From Tetragonia tetragonoides (taxonomy: Eukaryota > Streptophyta > Magnoliopsida > Caryophyllales > Aizoaceae): a stretch of DNA of 64,000 nucleotides. Location of the stretch: assembly GCA_038025085.1 (NCBI GenBank), contig CM076148.1, positions 21,596,001 to 21,660,000 on the forward strand. The letters run 5' to 3'. Shown one piece after another: positions 1-10,282 of the stretch. A program made the position numbers and the translations under genes. The notes beneath the pieces were generated by a model. It had not been told where the DNA came from. It searched no databases and saw only the letters and a program-made list of their open reading frames with translations. Numbering within the stretch: position 1 is the stretch's first letter; every line of letters begins with the position of its first letter.

Positions 1-25
1 ATAAACAAACCTGATTTCATCATCA

Positions 26-949
26 ATGGAGGATCGAAAGCTTTTGCCACTCAACAAGAAACACCCTTACACTTTGTTTGATTATTGCAGTTGCTCTCAT
101 GAACCCAAACCAAAAACATCATCTCCCAGTTCTCAAACTAAACATCATGATCAACTTCAAGATGATGATGATGATGATGATAAAAATCCATTTATCACCA
201 AAGAAATCATCCATGATAATTCCCCAAACCCTATAATAATCCAACCCCCTAAAACCCCAAGTCCAAGAAACGCAAGAAAATCCATTGATGAAACCACCGA
301 CTCTAATTCCGTTAAAGAAACGATTACGTTTTGATCCCGAAACCAATAATACTAATCAACAGGATAATATCATATTAAAACCCTACTGGAAGAATCAGAG
401 CATGCGACTGCCCTATTCGATTATATCAAAACAAGTAGTATGGGAGAAATCAGTGATGTAAGGTTGGTCATGGAGAAGAGTCTTTTTAAGACTGATATCG
501 ATAAACAAGCAGCTCGGTTGGCGCTTCCTGAAAGAGAGATACTAGACAATGGGTTTCTGACTGTTTCTGAAGAGAAATCGCTTCGATCGAGGAACCAAGA
601 AGAGAAGAAGATAGAGGTGAAGGTGATGGGATCGTTGTCGCGAAAAGAGCATGACTTGAAGTTCAGTAGATGGGACTATGCTAAGTAGAGTGGTTATAAA
701 TATGTGTTGAATGGTGGCTGGAAAGAATTCAGGGAAGAGAATAATCTTAACAAAGTCTGGTCTTTTTGCTGTAATAAGGGAACCCTGTGTTTCGCCATTG
801 TTGATCTCCAAAGAAAATCATCCAACACAAACAAGAAGAAGATCATCACAGAAAAGAAGATGAGTGCTGCTACTTTGATGCCTCTTTCTCTTGCTGGATT
901 ACTCAAATGGACAACTCGTCCTAGGTCTCTCAGAATTGAAGTTGTATAG
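26..949 (+). pseudogene. B3/DUF313-type DNA-binding protein, broken copy 1
   Basis: Second copy of the intact gene at 56659-57609, with the same start context and stop. Four differences are visible. An 8-bp deletion near 307-315 shifts the frame and gives a stop at 332-334. A 1-bp deletion near 373 returns the shift to a multiple of three, too late to rescue the protein. A CAG codon has become TAG at 686-688. An 18-bp in-frame deletion near 753 removes six residues just before the conserved WSF motif. The product would stop after about 102 residues, far short of the C-terminal B3-like domain. The family (plant B3, DUF313 branch) is nuclear and putatively DNA-binding. I infer a pseudogene; the sequence outside the lesions remains very close to copy 2, so decay looks recent. 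Confidence 0.85.
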
Positions 950-2211
950 CATGGATCAAGAAGCTATTGTTGTTTGTTTGTTATATACCAAAAAAAAAAA
1001 TAAAAAAATAAAAATTGGGTTGGTTAAATACAATGAATGTTTGCTCTTATGATTCAATTGTTCAGGAAGACATTGTTAGTAGTTTTTTTTTTTCTTGATA
1101 ATTCAGGCAGCTATTGTTAGTTAGTTGACTCAATGGAAATATTCTGTTAATTACTGTAGTTTATTCATGTGTAAAACTCTTTGGGTCTTTATTGATTCAG
1201 TTATATGATTCATGCTGTAATTCTGATTGGTTTATTACAGTCAATCTTTGGTCTTTTGATTTAATTGTTCAGGAAGCTGTTGTTGGTTAGTTGTCTCAAT
1301 TGCTAATAATTCTGTTATTTGGTTTATATTAGTAAATCGGGTTAGTTTATTACAAATAATTTCCTCTTTTGGTTACTCACTGACATTGTGATTCAACTGC
1401 TACATCATTTCGTAAACCGTTATTACTGTATTTAATCATCCATTCAAGATTTCAAGATATGATATTTTGAATTATCCTATTTATAGTATGCGGTACGTTT
1501 TTCTTTCGATTTAATCTTTGAAAATTGAATTTATGATTCATTATTTCTATCACACCGGAATTTAGTTGTTATTTAGTCTATTGGGTCTAACATATTACCT
1601 TTTCATGATAGAATTTCGCATATTTTCACATCTAGGATATACATATATAACATATATCGCTATCAAACGTTAATTTCTAATTATATAGGTCTTTCGATTC
1701 ACATTCAAAAGGAGTAAGAAATTAAAAACTTAAAAAACAATGATTGGGTTGCGCAATATAACAGAACACCAAATATCGTGGTTTTCAAAAAATAGTTTTT
1801 AGTTTTCAAAAAGCCACTCCGAAAACGGCCCTAAGTTTCTAGATTTCCAATCTCTGTAAAAAAGAAGAAAATAAAAGCTATAAGGCATTATTTAAGGGTA
1901 TAAGTTCAACAGCTCATTTAGTGTACGATATACCTCGATGGCTTTCACCTTCATAGTAGAGTATTAATATAATATGTACAACATAGATTACATTCCATCA
2001 AATATCTTGGGAGGCAAAACAAAATTTCTTGCTATGTTTTTCTTTTCGTTTTGGAACAAGGATCATACAAATAACATTACAGCATAGCAGTTAGGTTCTA
2101 GGGATTTTTTTCCAAACAACAATAAAGATCAGGATTGCATTCACTGTCTATTTGTCGAGGCAGGTAAAGCTTCTGGCCTTCTATCATGCTGAACGGACCG
2201 AGGAACAAATC
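950..2211. other. Intergenic, AT-rich, no gene seen
   Basis: No coding sequence recognised. Contains A-rich and T-rich runs and loosely repeated phrases around 'caggaagctgttgttgg'. It is collinear with about 57610-58730 in the second block, which supports one long duplication rather than separate gene duplications. Confidence 0.6.
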
Positions 2212-3278
2212 TCAAGCCCGACCGTGGCGACGGCCGAAGCTGATGGATGAGGGCACAGAGTCATAAGTACTTAATCTGGAAACAACAGAAACAAGGCCAT
2301 CAATGGTTTCATTTTCTACTTCCATCGCATTGGAAGCTTCCTCCTTAGTGTGAAGAGCATGTTTACGACAGTGTTTCTGTCTCTGTTTCTTGGATGAGTG
2401 GGTTTTCTTATAGAGTTTGAATGAAGCTGGAAATTTGTGCTTGTCCACTAGAAGCCGATGTTGTGCTTTATAACTCTTGAACTTTAACCCACAAGTCTCC
2501 ACTAAGCACTCGTACTAAGACAAAACAGTTAACCTACAATCAGTGTCCGGCTTTGAAATTTTCTAGTAACATTAGAATTTAGAAGCCTTAGTTCATGATG
2601 AATGATGATCATTTAAAATATTGGCAGGAACAGGGAAAGAAATCAAAAGATTCGTTATCAGATATAACATTCAAGGAACAAATACACTTTGAGCCCCATT
2701 TCCTTCCCCTCTTCAAAGACTACAAAGTTACAACATACAAAAAACACGAAGGAAGGTGATGTGTACATCTATGGCCACCACAAAAGTGCAGAAGACAACA
2801 GCGGGGAAGTAGAAAAAAGTGACTACACATAGCCTCTATAAGAGATCTGAAAGAGTTTCTAAGGAAGTGCACGCAATATACAAATTTCCAACCAAATTCA
2901 ATAGTCACTAATTATAGAACATTCCAACCAACTAAGGTTAACTTGACAAGAGCGAATTCAGATAACTGAACGCAAAATGTGAGCATAATCAGAAGACGAA
3001 ATCTAAGTGACAATGAAACAGAAATACCAGGCCCAAAGTATTTATTTGTATAAGACTAACAACAAATTTAGGGACCTACCATGTTGAAACCCCTTGCGAC
3101 TTTTGCCTGAAAGAAAGAATCATGCACTTCAGATACATCTATGCTAAGCAAGCACTGTGTTGGATAAACTCTGGAGCACACTGAACAGGATGCAGAATGT
3201 CGTGCATTATAGTGATCCTCGAAGTCCTCTGATGAATTCAACTGTGCGCCACAGCCAACAATGGGATAGAAAAACTTC
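2212..3278 (-). pseudogene. ZNF511-like C2H2 zinc-finger protein, decayed copy 1
   Basis: Two exons on the minus strand join cleanly. Exon A (3278-3080) ends in ...ARGFNM with a GT donor at 3079-3078. Exon B (2514-2212) follows an AG acceptor and begins YECLVETCGLKFKS. The order (CPIVGCGA finger, CSVC finger, VARG.., YECL..CGLKFKSYKA, DKHKFPASF, SKKQRQK) is that of the ZNF511 family. Damage is visible: the first Cys of finger 1 is Tyr (FFYPIVGCGA) and a finger-2 His is Asp (LLSIDVSEVHD); both are intact in the other copy. A 1-bp deletion near 2217 ends the protein at RRHGRA*, about 24 residues early. The N-terminal exon expected for the family is not present upstream. Likely a pseudogene. Confidence 0.8.
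2515..3079 (-). other. Intron between the two zinc-finger exons
   Basis: Donor GTAGGT follows the ATG codon of ...GFNM, and acceptor TTGTCTTAG precedes the TAC of YECL. Family resemblance continues across the junction, supporting the splice. The interior shows nothing else. Confidence 0.7.
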
Positions 3279-3517
3279 CTGCCATTTAGGATGTATGAAT
3301 AAGTAAACATAGGTGAAGCTGCAGAAAGTACAGACAAAATCTCAAGCGTCCCAGAGAAAATAATACATAGCAAATAGAACTAGATTGGACATTACTAGTC
3401 CACAGCACCCCTTGCCACATACACATATAAGCCAATGCCACATTCTTAAACAAAGGGAGAAAGAACTATAGCTGAAAATATGAAAAAGAAAACAGAGTGC
3501 TAGTTGGGACCTTAGAC

Positions 3518-3870
3518 ATGCACATAGCCGACATAGGGAGAGAGAAAAAATGGAGAGTTCTACACGTAATTGTACAAAGAGAGTCAATGAATACTTGAAT
3601 AGCTAAAATTGAATGTGGCGCCAATTAGAATAGACGTGTAAGATAACATTAGCACTCATGAGGTAATAAGTGTAGTGATAATAAAGTGGGAGTAAATATC
3701 TAAATTTTAGACACAAATTTTCCATTTTATTTTACTTTTTGTTTTTAAGACAACTTTTTACAATTATATTCTTGAGTTGTATACGCAATATATATTTATA
3801 CAGTATATATTAACCATATTTATATGTTGTTTTTCCTTAAAAAAATTTATATATTGTTGATGTGTGTATA
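3518..3870. repeat. 353-bp dispersed repeat, copy 1
   Basis: Begins atgcacatagccgacatagg and ends gatgtgtgtata. The same stretch is at 25500-25852 and 60103-60455; all three are 353 bp by my boundaries. Copies 1 and 3 lie in the duplicated block, directly before the gypsy pol fragment. The middle copy is alone, next to an orphan exon. No coding capacity or terminal inverted repeat was seen. It could be a transposon fragment or a solo-LTR remnant. Confidence 0.75.
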
Positions 3871-5250
3871 GATGTTCCGAAGGAGATCATTCGTGACTTG
3901 CAAAGTGTAGACGTGGAGATTGTGCTGAAAGGTGACGTTCAATGTACCTTAGCGCATATGTTAGTTCGACTAACCTTACTCAACGAGATCAAGGGTAAAC
4001 AGAATTCAGATGAGGATCTTCAGCGAATTCTACGCCATAAGGACGAGGGTAGATCCGAGAACTTTTCTACTGGTCAAGACGGTGTCTTGAGATTTCGTGA
4101 TCGTGTCTGTGTGCCGAATGACCCGGAGATTTAAGATTCAGATTCTGGGTGAAGCTCACAATACGCCTTATTCAGTGCATCCTGGTGGAGATAAGCTTTA
4201 CAAAGATCTTCGCCAAATGTTTTGGTAGAAAGGTATGAAACAAGATGTCACTGAGTTTGTGGCTAAGTGTCTGACGTGCCAGAAGGTCAAGATCAAACAC
4301 AAGAGACCTGGTGGAATGATTCAATCGCTTGAAGTTCTTACGTGGAAATGGAATTCAACTTCAATGGACTTTGTCATGGGTTTACCATTGACACAGAAGA
4401 AGAACAACGCCATTTGGGTCGTTATGGATCGTTTGACAAAAGTTGCGAGATTTATCCCAATGAATAACACTTGGAAAATGGAGAAACTAGCGGATGCTTA
4501 CGTCAAGGAAGTCATGAGACTTCATGGTGTTCCAGAAGATATCGTTTCAGATAGAGACTCGAGATTCCTATCTCATTTTTGGCAGAAATTACAAGAAGCT
4601 TCTAGAAGCAAGTTAAAGTTCAGTACTGCTTTAATCCTGCGACTGATGGTCAGACAGAAAGAACAATTCACACTCTGGAGGATATGCAACGAGTGTGTGC
4701 TCTCGAGTATTAAGGCTCGTCGGATACACACATTCCGTTGATCGAGTTTTCTTACAACAATAGCTATCACTCAAGCATTGATCGAGCATCATATGAAGCA
4801 TTGTATGGTAGGAAGTGTAGATCACCAGTTTGTTGGAATGATATTAGTGAAACTGCAGTTTTGTGTCCTGAAATGATCCAGCAAACCGTCGATATGGTCA
4901 AAGTGATTCAAGATCCTGAAAAGGATTGGTGAGGTTGCCTATCGACTAGCTTTACCTGTGGAACTTGCAAAAGTCCATAATGTGTTTCATGTCTCCCAGT
5001 TGAAGCGTTACGCACATGATCCAACTCATGTCGTCAACCTGAAGCGATCGATCTCGACAAAAGTCTGACTTATGAAGAGCGTCCTATCAAAATAGTGGGT
5101 CGGAAAGAACGCTCAACTCGAACAAAGACTATTCCGATGGTCAAAGTCGTTTTGTCTCGACAAGGTCAAGAGGAAGCAACATGGGAAGCAGAATCCATGA
5201 TGCTCGAGAAGTATTCAGACCTCTTCCTAGAAGGTACTAGTCCCACTTGA
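3871..5250 (+). pseudogene. Ty3/gypsy retrotransposon pol 3' fragment (integrase and tail), copy 1
   Basis: In order: the region before integrase (3871-4134), HHCC zinc-binding part (HPGGDKLYKDL, then CLTCQKVK), DDE core with MDFVMGL, VSDRDSRF and, in a shifted frame near 4660, DGQTER, then the C-terminal part HNVFHVSQLKRY and a chromodomain-like tail EEATWEAES. Lesions: frame slip near 4130, TGG to TAG in the FWWKGMK-like stretch near 4227, frame slip near 4630, and an internal loss near 4925 where the segment before GEVAYRLALP is missing. Protease and reverse transcriptase are absent. Copy 2 (60456-61829) shares most lesions, so the element was dead before duplication. No mobility is expected. 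Confidence 0.88.
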
Positions 5251-5516
5251 GTTTCGGGACGAATTTAAGGAGGGTAGAATGTCACGCCTCAAAATCTTGT
5301 CTTTTTGCGTGTTTTGTTTATCGCTTTGCACGAATTGCATGTCCAAGCATTGCATGTTGCAATGCTAATCAACTTAGAATCACGATTGTATTTGCATATA
5401 TTAGAGTCCTAGAAATTGTTTTATACCTTCGTATGGGTAAACTCGTTTTGTTTTGGGAAGTGATTACTTCATGTCTCAAGTTTCGGGACGAAACTTCTTT
5501 TAATGAGAGTAGAATG
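5251..5516 (+). mobile_element. Polypurine tract and truncated LTR start, followed by a second PPT
   Basis: After the pol stop comes a purine-rich stretch (aaggagggtagaatg), then TGTCACGCCTC at 5280, which looks like an LTR start. Only about 237 bp later a second tttcgggacg.. block with a purine run leads into another LTR start, TGATACCCC at 5517. Two PPT/LTR junctions so close suggest one LTR was cut and replaced by the 3' end of a related element. The same arrangement is at 61830-62095. Confidence 0.6.
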
Positions 5517-6127
5517 TGATACCCCAATATTTTCTATAATTATTATATTGATGTATAAATGATTTAAAACTAGTTTCGGAGATTAAATCACAATTATATT
5601 CAAAGATTCGATTTATTCAATTAAAGCCATTATAATATTAATTATTATTATTATGGGACTTTCATAAATTGCATTTATCAATGTTGAGGAGTTTAATTAA
5701 AAATATTTTATATATGAATAAGAATTATTCATATTGTTTTAATTAGGTTTAATTAGTTTTAATTAGCTATTTAAATCAAAAAATTATTAAATAAATTCCT
5801 AAACCTATTAGTATTTGACTTGGGTTGACTGAGGGCCTATATAAAGAAAAAGTGGAGGCAATTAAACAATTTACACAACTGATCAAACCCTCACAAGCAT
5901 TCTCTCTCTTCCTCTCATCTCAAGTAACTCTCTCCTCTCTCTCTCTCTCCTCCCCGGTGCCTCCCTCTCTCTCTTCTCCCTGCCATCACCGGCCACTGGC
6001 CACCCCTCACCGCCGGTGACACCTCTCTCTTTCTCCCTTTCTCCCTTTCTCTTTCTCTTTCTTTTTCTCTCCCCACGGGTCTCTCTCTCGCTCGCCCTCT
6101 CGCTCGGCCGCCTGGTCGCCAGACCAC

Positions 6128-7662
6128 CCTGATCGGTTCTCATCCCTTGACACCGCAACGCCCGATGATGATGGTAATGGATTAACATGGACGTAAGTAG
6201 AAAAGGACATTGCTCGGAAAGCTAGACCAAATTCCTTGAAACCTCAGTCTTTGGATAGCCCTTGTTATAAGGATTTCAATGCCTTTGACCTTGCCTCAAT
6301 CAGGTTCCCGGATCAAGAGATATCGCATCTCGAAGATTTGGGTCAAAACCGCTCAATCCCGGCCCCCTGAGTCAGCCCAAGAGCAATTTCGTAATTTACT
6401 AAGCACAAAAAGTCAAAAAAACCCTAGTCACACGCGCGCCGTCAGGCCCGGCGACCATAGCTACCTGCTCGGCGGCCAACGCATGACAGCGGGGGCCATT
6501 AGGCCAGCCGCTGGCTCCAGCGGCCAGCCACTGAGCCCCAGCGGCAGCCGCTGGCCCCAGCTGCCCTCCGTGTGGCCGCTGAACCGCTTTTTTGGCTGGG
6601 CCGAGTTTTAGCGTCGGGCTTCTTGCCCTAAGCCCCTAAATTCGTCCCCTAACTCTATAAATACTCCTTTTCACCCTCTTTTGCAGGGGGTAAATCAGTT
6701 CATAATTTTGAGAGCAAGAGCACATGATTTCCCAAAATCAAAGAGAATTCAGAAATCTGAATATCCAAGCAAGGATTGCCCCTAGCCTAGCACCCAAGAT
6801 TGAAGACCAATTCCAATTCTACTAGTCCCGTTCGAATAGAACATCCAGGTTAACCATCTTGAGTGCCTAATTCTTTATTAAATCTCTTATTTACTGTTTA
6901 TTAATCATGTTTTATTTAGCTTTTGATTATGGTTGAATAAATTTGCATGCTTTGGGTTTTGTACATAATTATGCATGTTTAGTTAATATAAAGTTAGCAT
7001 CTTTTCTATTAGTTTATGCAGGTTTGCATCTTTTTGTAGTTTTTGCATGCATATAGTAACCTCCTAGGTTTATTTTAGTATACAGTTAATATCTTTGCAT
7101 TATTATTCGTTTGAAGTTACTAACGGTTTTATTGATGTGCATATACAATACTTGGCGCGTTTAGCAAAGTTGGTAGGTTGGAGCGTTAATTTAATGCTTT
7201 ATATCTTGTTTATGCTTGTTAATAGTATGCATGTAAATTGGATATAAATTGTGCAAAGTGATAACACAGGTAATTTGGTTGTTCTTAACCCCCTAGTTAA
7301 TTTAGGATCTTGGACGACCGGACTTGTATGGAACCATATAGCATAAATAAATATTTGACATGGATAAGCTTAGTAGAGGCCGTTTATACGGGGGATTTAG
7401 ATGAGATTTGTTTTATTTATTTCGTACCTACATCCCCGAACTCAATATTTAGTCCCCATGGGCATGAGTCAACTCCCAATAGGAATTGGGTGCACTTTTT
7501 CATGGTTTCCAATTGTTTCCTTAAAAGTTGGTGGCGGCTTCTTATTTGCAAATTGTTGTTCTTTATAAATAATTTGAATCTAATGCGACATATTATTTAA
7601 GAACTATTAATTCCAACTAAAATCAATTCGCATTAGGCGCCGGAAAGGCGAGGGTTCTTACA
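6128..7662 (+). mobile_element. Solo LTR of Tat/Ogre type nested in the older LTR
   Basis: Right end is ...GGGTTCTTACA at 7662, followed by GTCCC. In the second block the left end is preserved as GTCCC then TGTAGACACC at 62742. GTCCC on both sides is the 5-bp target duplication expected of LTR integration. No internal region lies between, hence a solo LTR. In copy 1 a deletion of about 62 bp removed the left terminus and its GTCCC. Features: GC-palindrome cluster 6503-6570, TATA-like box TATAAATA at 6656-6663, and a GGTGGCGGCTTC motif near 7530. Confidence 0.75.
6503..6570 (+). promoter_or_regulatory. CCGCT/AGCGG palindrome cluster upstream of an LTR TATA box
   Basis: Overlapping inverted copies such as gccgctggctccagcggc are followed 86 bp later by TATAAATA. 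The arrangement recurs in other LTR-type sequences here (43081-43150, 44127-44180, 45271-45320, 45711-45895, 47225-47350, and about 63060-63125, the duplicate of this one). Function unknown. Confidence 0.5.
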
Positions 7663-8651
7663 GTCCCCTGCCCCTGCTCTCTCCTTCTTTCTTTCTCTCT
7701 CTCTCTCTCTCTCTTTTTCTCTCCTTCGCTCTCTCTTTCGCACTTCTTCTCTCTCCTCTTCGCCGGACCTCCGGCGACCACCACAAGCGGTCATGGTGGT
7801 CAGTGGGTGGTGGTGGTGGTGATGGGTCGGGTTATAGGTCCCATGCATGGGTACCCGTGACCTAGACCTAGTTTTGAAGTTAGGATTTTGCTTTTATAAT
7901 TTGGGTAATTAATATTCGATTTTCAGTATTCTCGAATTAATTTTTTTTAATTTTCTGTACTCATTCGGGATCGGAATTCGGATTTTCAAAAGCTTAGATT
8001 GGTTAAAATAAATCATGGAATTTAATAAAATTATATCAGATTAATATTTCGTTACTGTTTGGACTTTCGTATTTAATTAATACTGATTTGGTGATTGTTT
8101 TTAATTAGGACCTAACGAGCAAGCGTGATAATCGTTGATTGTTGGAGCATACTTACTGTTTGGTAGTGTTGTAGTTGTAGTGGTAAGTGCTCATGCCTAC
8201 CTTCTTCCAAAGCCCCGTCAAAACTATTTTGATGTGTTATGTGCTAATTGAGAAATTGTGGTGAATTTAATATGCAAAGCATGATCAAATTATATTGTCG
8301 TTATTATGAGAATTATTAAGCATGTTTACTGCTGTAATTATGAATTATGATTAGCATGTTGATATTATCATGTTTTGGGAATTAATTAGTCCATATGATG
8401 ATTATTGGACAATTGTTGAATGGTGAATTATTAGTATTATTATGCTATTAAATAATTGCTAATTGGTATGGGTATTATTAAGTGCTAGTGAGCACCTATA
8501 TATTATCGTTGAATGTCTTGGATGATTTGTGAATTTTTGGATATCATTTTACCCTACTGAAGTGCTGCCGGGATTGTGCTAGACATTATTAGATCATTAT
8601 TGAATTATCATCATTATTGAATTAAAGCATGTTTAGGGGGCCCAGAACACG

Positions 8652-9080
8652 TCCGAGTTTGTGAAATGACTTGAGAGGTGTAGCATAAGTGGGAGCTTCG
8701 GCGCAAGTGAAATACCACTACTTTTAACGTTATTTTACTTACTCCGTGAGTCGGAGGCGGGGCACTGCCCCTCTTTTTGGACCTAAGGCTCGCTTTGCGG
8801 CCCGATCTGGGCAGAGGACATTGTCAGGTGAGGAGTTTGGCTGGGGCGACACATCTGTTAAAAGATAACGCAGATGTCCTAAGATGAGCTCAGCGAGAAC
8901 AGAAATCTCGTGTGGAACAGAAGGGTAAAAGCTCGTTTGATTTTGATTTTCAGTACGAATACGAACCGTGAAAGCGTGGCCTAACGATCCTTTAGATCTT
9001 CGGAATTTGAAGCTAGAGGTGTCAGAAAAGTTACCATAGGGATAACTAGCTTGTGGCAGCCAAGCGTTCATAGCGACGTT

Positions 9081-9125
<45 letters not shown>

Positions 9126-9160
9126 GAATTCACCAAGTGTTGGATTGTTCACCCATCAAT

Positions 9161-9205
<45 letters not shown>

Positions 9206-9546
9206 ACCCTACTGATGACAGTGTCACGATGGTAATTCAACCTAGTACGAGAGGAACCGTTGATTCACACAATTGGTCATCGCACTTGGTTGAAAAGCCA
9301 GTGGCGCGAAGCTACCGTGTGCTGGATTATGGCTGAACGCCTCTAAGTCAGAATCCGGGCCAGAAGTGACGCATGCGCTCGCCGCCCGATTGCCGACCAG
9401 CAGTAGGGGCCTCAGCCCCCAAGGGCACGTGTCGTAGGCTAAGTCAGCGCAGCGGATGCGCCGCGAGGGCCGCCTTGAAGTACAATTCCCACCGAGCGGC
9501 GGGTTGAATCCTTTGCAAACGACTTAAATATGCAACGGGGTATTGT
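8652..9546 (+). rRNA. 25S rRNA gene, 3' partial and degenerate
   Basis: The sequence matches the conserved 3' portion of plant nuclear 25S rRNA: GTGAAATGACTTGAGAGGTG, the stretch around AGATAACGCAGATGTCC, the peptidyl-transferase region, the sarcin/ricin loop CCTAGTACGAGAGGAACC, and the run to CGGGGTATTG. It starts inside the gene and stops about 70 nt before the usual 3' end. Substitutions at normally invariant sites (ACCATAGGGATAACTAGC, GATGACAGTGTCACG) show it is not under selection. No 18S, 5.8S or spacer is attached. A dispersed rDNA pseudogene, not part of a working array. Confidence 0.93.
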
Positions 9547-9925
9547 TATCTAGGGGGCATGGGAGGCCTCCGTGGTCTGTTATCTAGACCCTGATAGGCT
9601 TGTAAGGGCGTTTCTACTACACACCAATGTACGGGCCTGAACAGCGAAAGCATGGGTGATATCGATGTTCGGGGATCCAGATGACCCTCTCATGGCATTG
9701 AGGGTCCACTAGGGGGCATGGGAGGCCTCCGTGGTCTGTTATCTAGACCTTGATAGGCTTGTAAGGGTGTTTCTACTACACACCAATGTAAGGGCCTAAA
9801 CAGTGAAAGCATGGATATCGATGTTCGGGGATCCAGATGACCCTCTCGTGGCACTGAGGGTCCACTAGGGTCATGATAGACCCCCCAAAGATGTTTGAGC
9901 AAAAATGGCACCCAGCCCTCATGAA
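9547..9925 (-). repeat. Two inverted units of the ~310-bp satellite
   Basis: Directly abuts the truncated 25S end. Read on the minus strand it matches the satellite at 33480-38385 (phrases gggtccctgatagg, ggaggcctcc, gggatccagatgaccctc, tcatgatagacccccc in reverse complement). Two partial units repeat at about 160-bp spacing (9547 and 9708), shorter than a full unit, so each is internally deleted. Confidence 0.8.
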
Positions 9926-9949
9926 GTCGAAAACGAAAGCTAATTTACG

Positions 9950-10247
9950 GGGTACTTGATGTTGTATCACTTTTCAGCCCTTAGCTTTCTCAAATTTTCC
10001 CAAACTTCTACAATGGTGAAATCCTTTGAAAATCTGTTTGATGCCTGATGCAAAAATCTGACCGTAGAAGATAAACTTGAATTGGCCCCGTTCCACGTCT
10101 CTACCTTGCTGAGTTTAAAACCAACTAAAATATTGTGGCTCCTTCTTCGATCTGCTCTGAATTATTGGGACCTTGACCTGCATGTTTTCCGTTTTGGTAA
10201 CTCTGAATTATGCCATTTAGTTGAAGAATTTGCTGCGATCACTAATA
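9950..10247 (+). pseudogene. Plant-mobile-domain-like protein fragment, copy 1
   Basis: From the ATG at 10013 the frame reads a short leader, a TGA at 10046-10048, then LELAPFHVSTLLSL..RSALNYWD..HVFRFG..ELCHLVEEFAAITNI. This resembles the plant mobile domain / aminotransferase-like family carried by transposons and some nuclear proteins. Similarity to the second copy (42557-42934, minus) ends exactly at AAITNI, where a 39-bp inverted repeat begins. Both copies share the TGA, probably an old Trp codon. A dead fragment. Confidence 0.7.
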
Positions 10248-10282
10248 TAGTATACCTATCATTTGTAAATGGCATAAAAATC
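10244..10282 (-). repeat. 39-bp inverted repeat, left arm
   Basis: The reverse complement of this stretch matches 12599-12637 except for about one base (core catttacaaatgataggt, then atactatatt). The arms bracket 2.3 kb holding the alpha-amylase fragment. The left arm sits on the breakpoint of the mobile-domain fragment and on the last codons of amylase homology. A third copy lies at 39222-39262, so it may be a transposon terminus or a dispersed repeat caught in a rearrangement. Confidence 0.75.

Larger units (their letters stand above)
5517..8651 (+). mobile_element. Gypsy-type LTR with nested solo LTR, 3' end cut by rDNA
   Basis: Starts TGATACCCCAATATTTTC next to a PPT. A TATA-like box lies at 5838-5845, then a CT-rich leader (5900-6110). 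A second LTR occupies about 6128-7662. The host LTR then resumes with another CT-rich part (7668-7760) and an AT-rich tail to about 8651, where 25S rRNA sequence begins abruptly. No TG..CA end is seen for the host LTR, so it is truncated there. Confidence 0.6.

Noticed and set aside
5883..6188. Arg/Glu-rich frames (REREKEK..)
   Set aside because: Translation of the CT-rich LTR leader on the opposite strand.
8739..9152. 137-residue minus-strand open frame
   Set aside because: Lies wholly inside the 25S rRNA fragment; antisense artefact of conserved rRNA.
9547..9925. Possible 25S 3' end and intergenic spacer
   Set aside because: The sequence matches the inverted satellite instead, and the last ~70 nt of 25S are missing.
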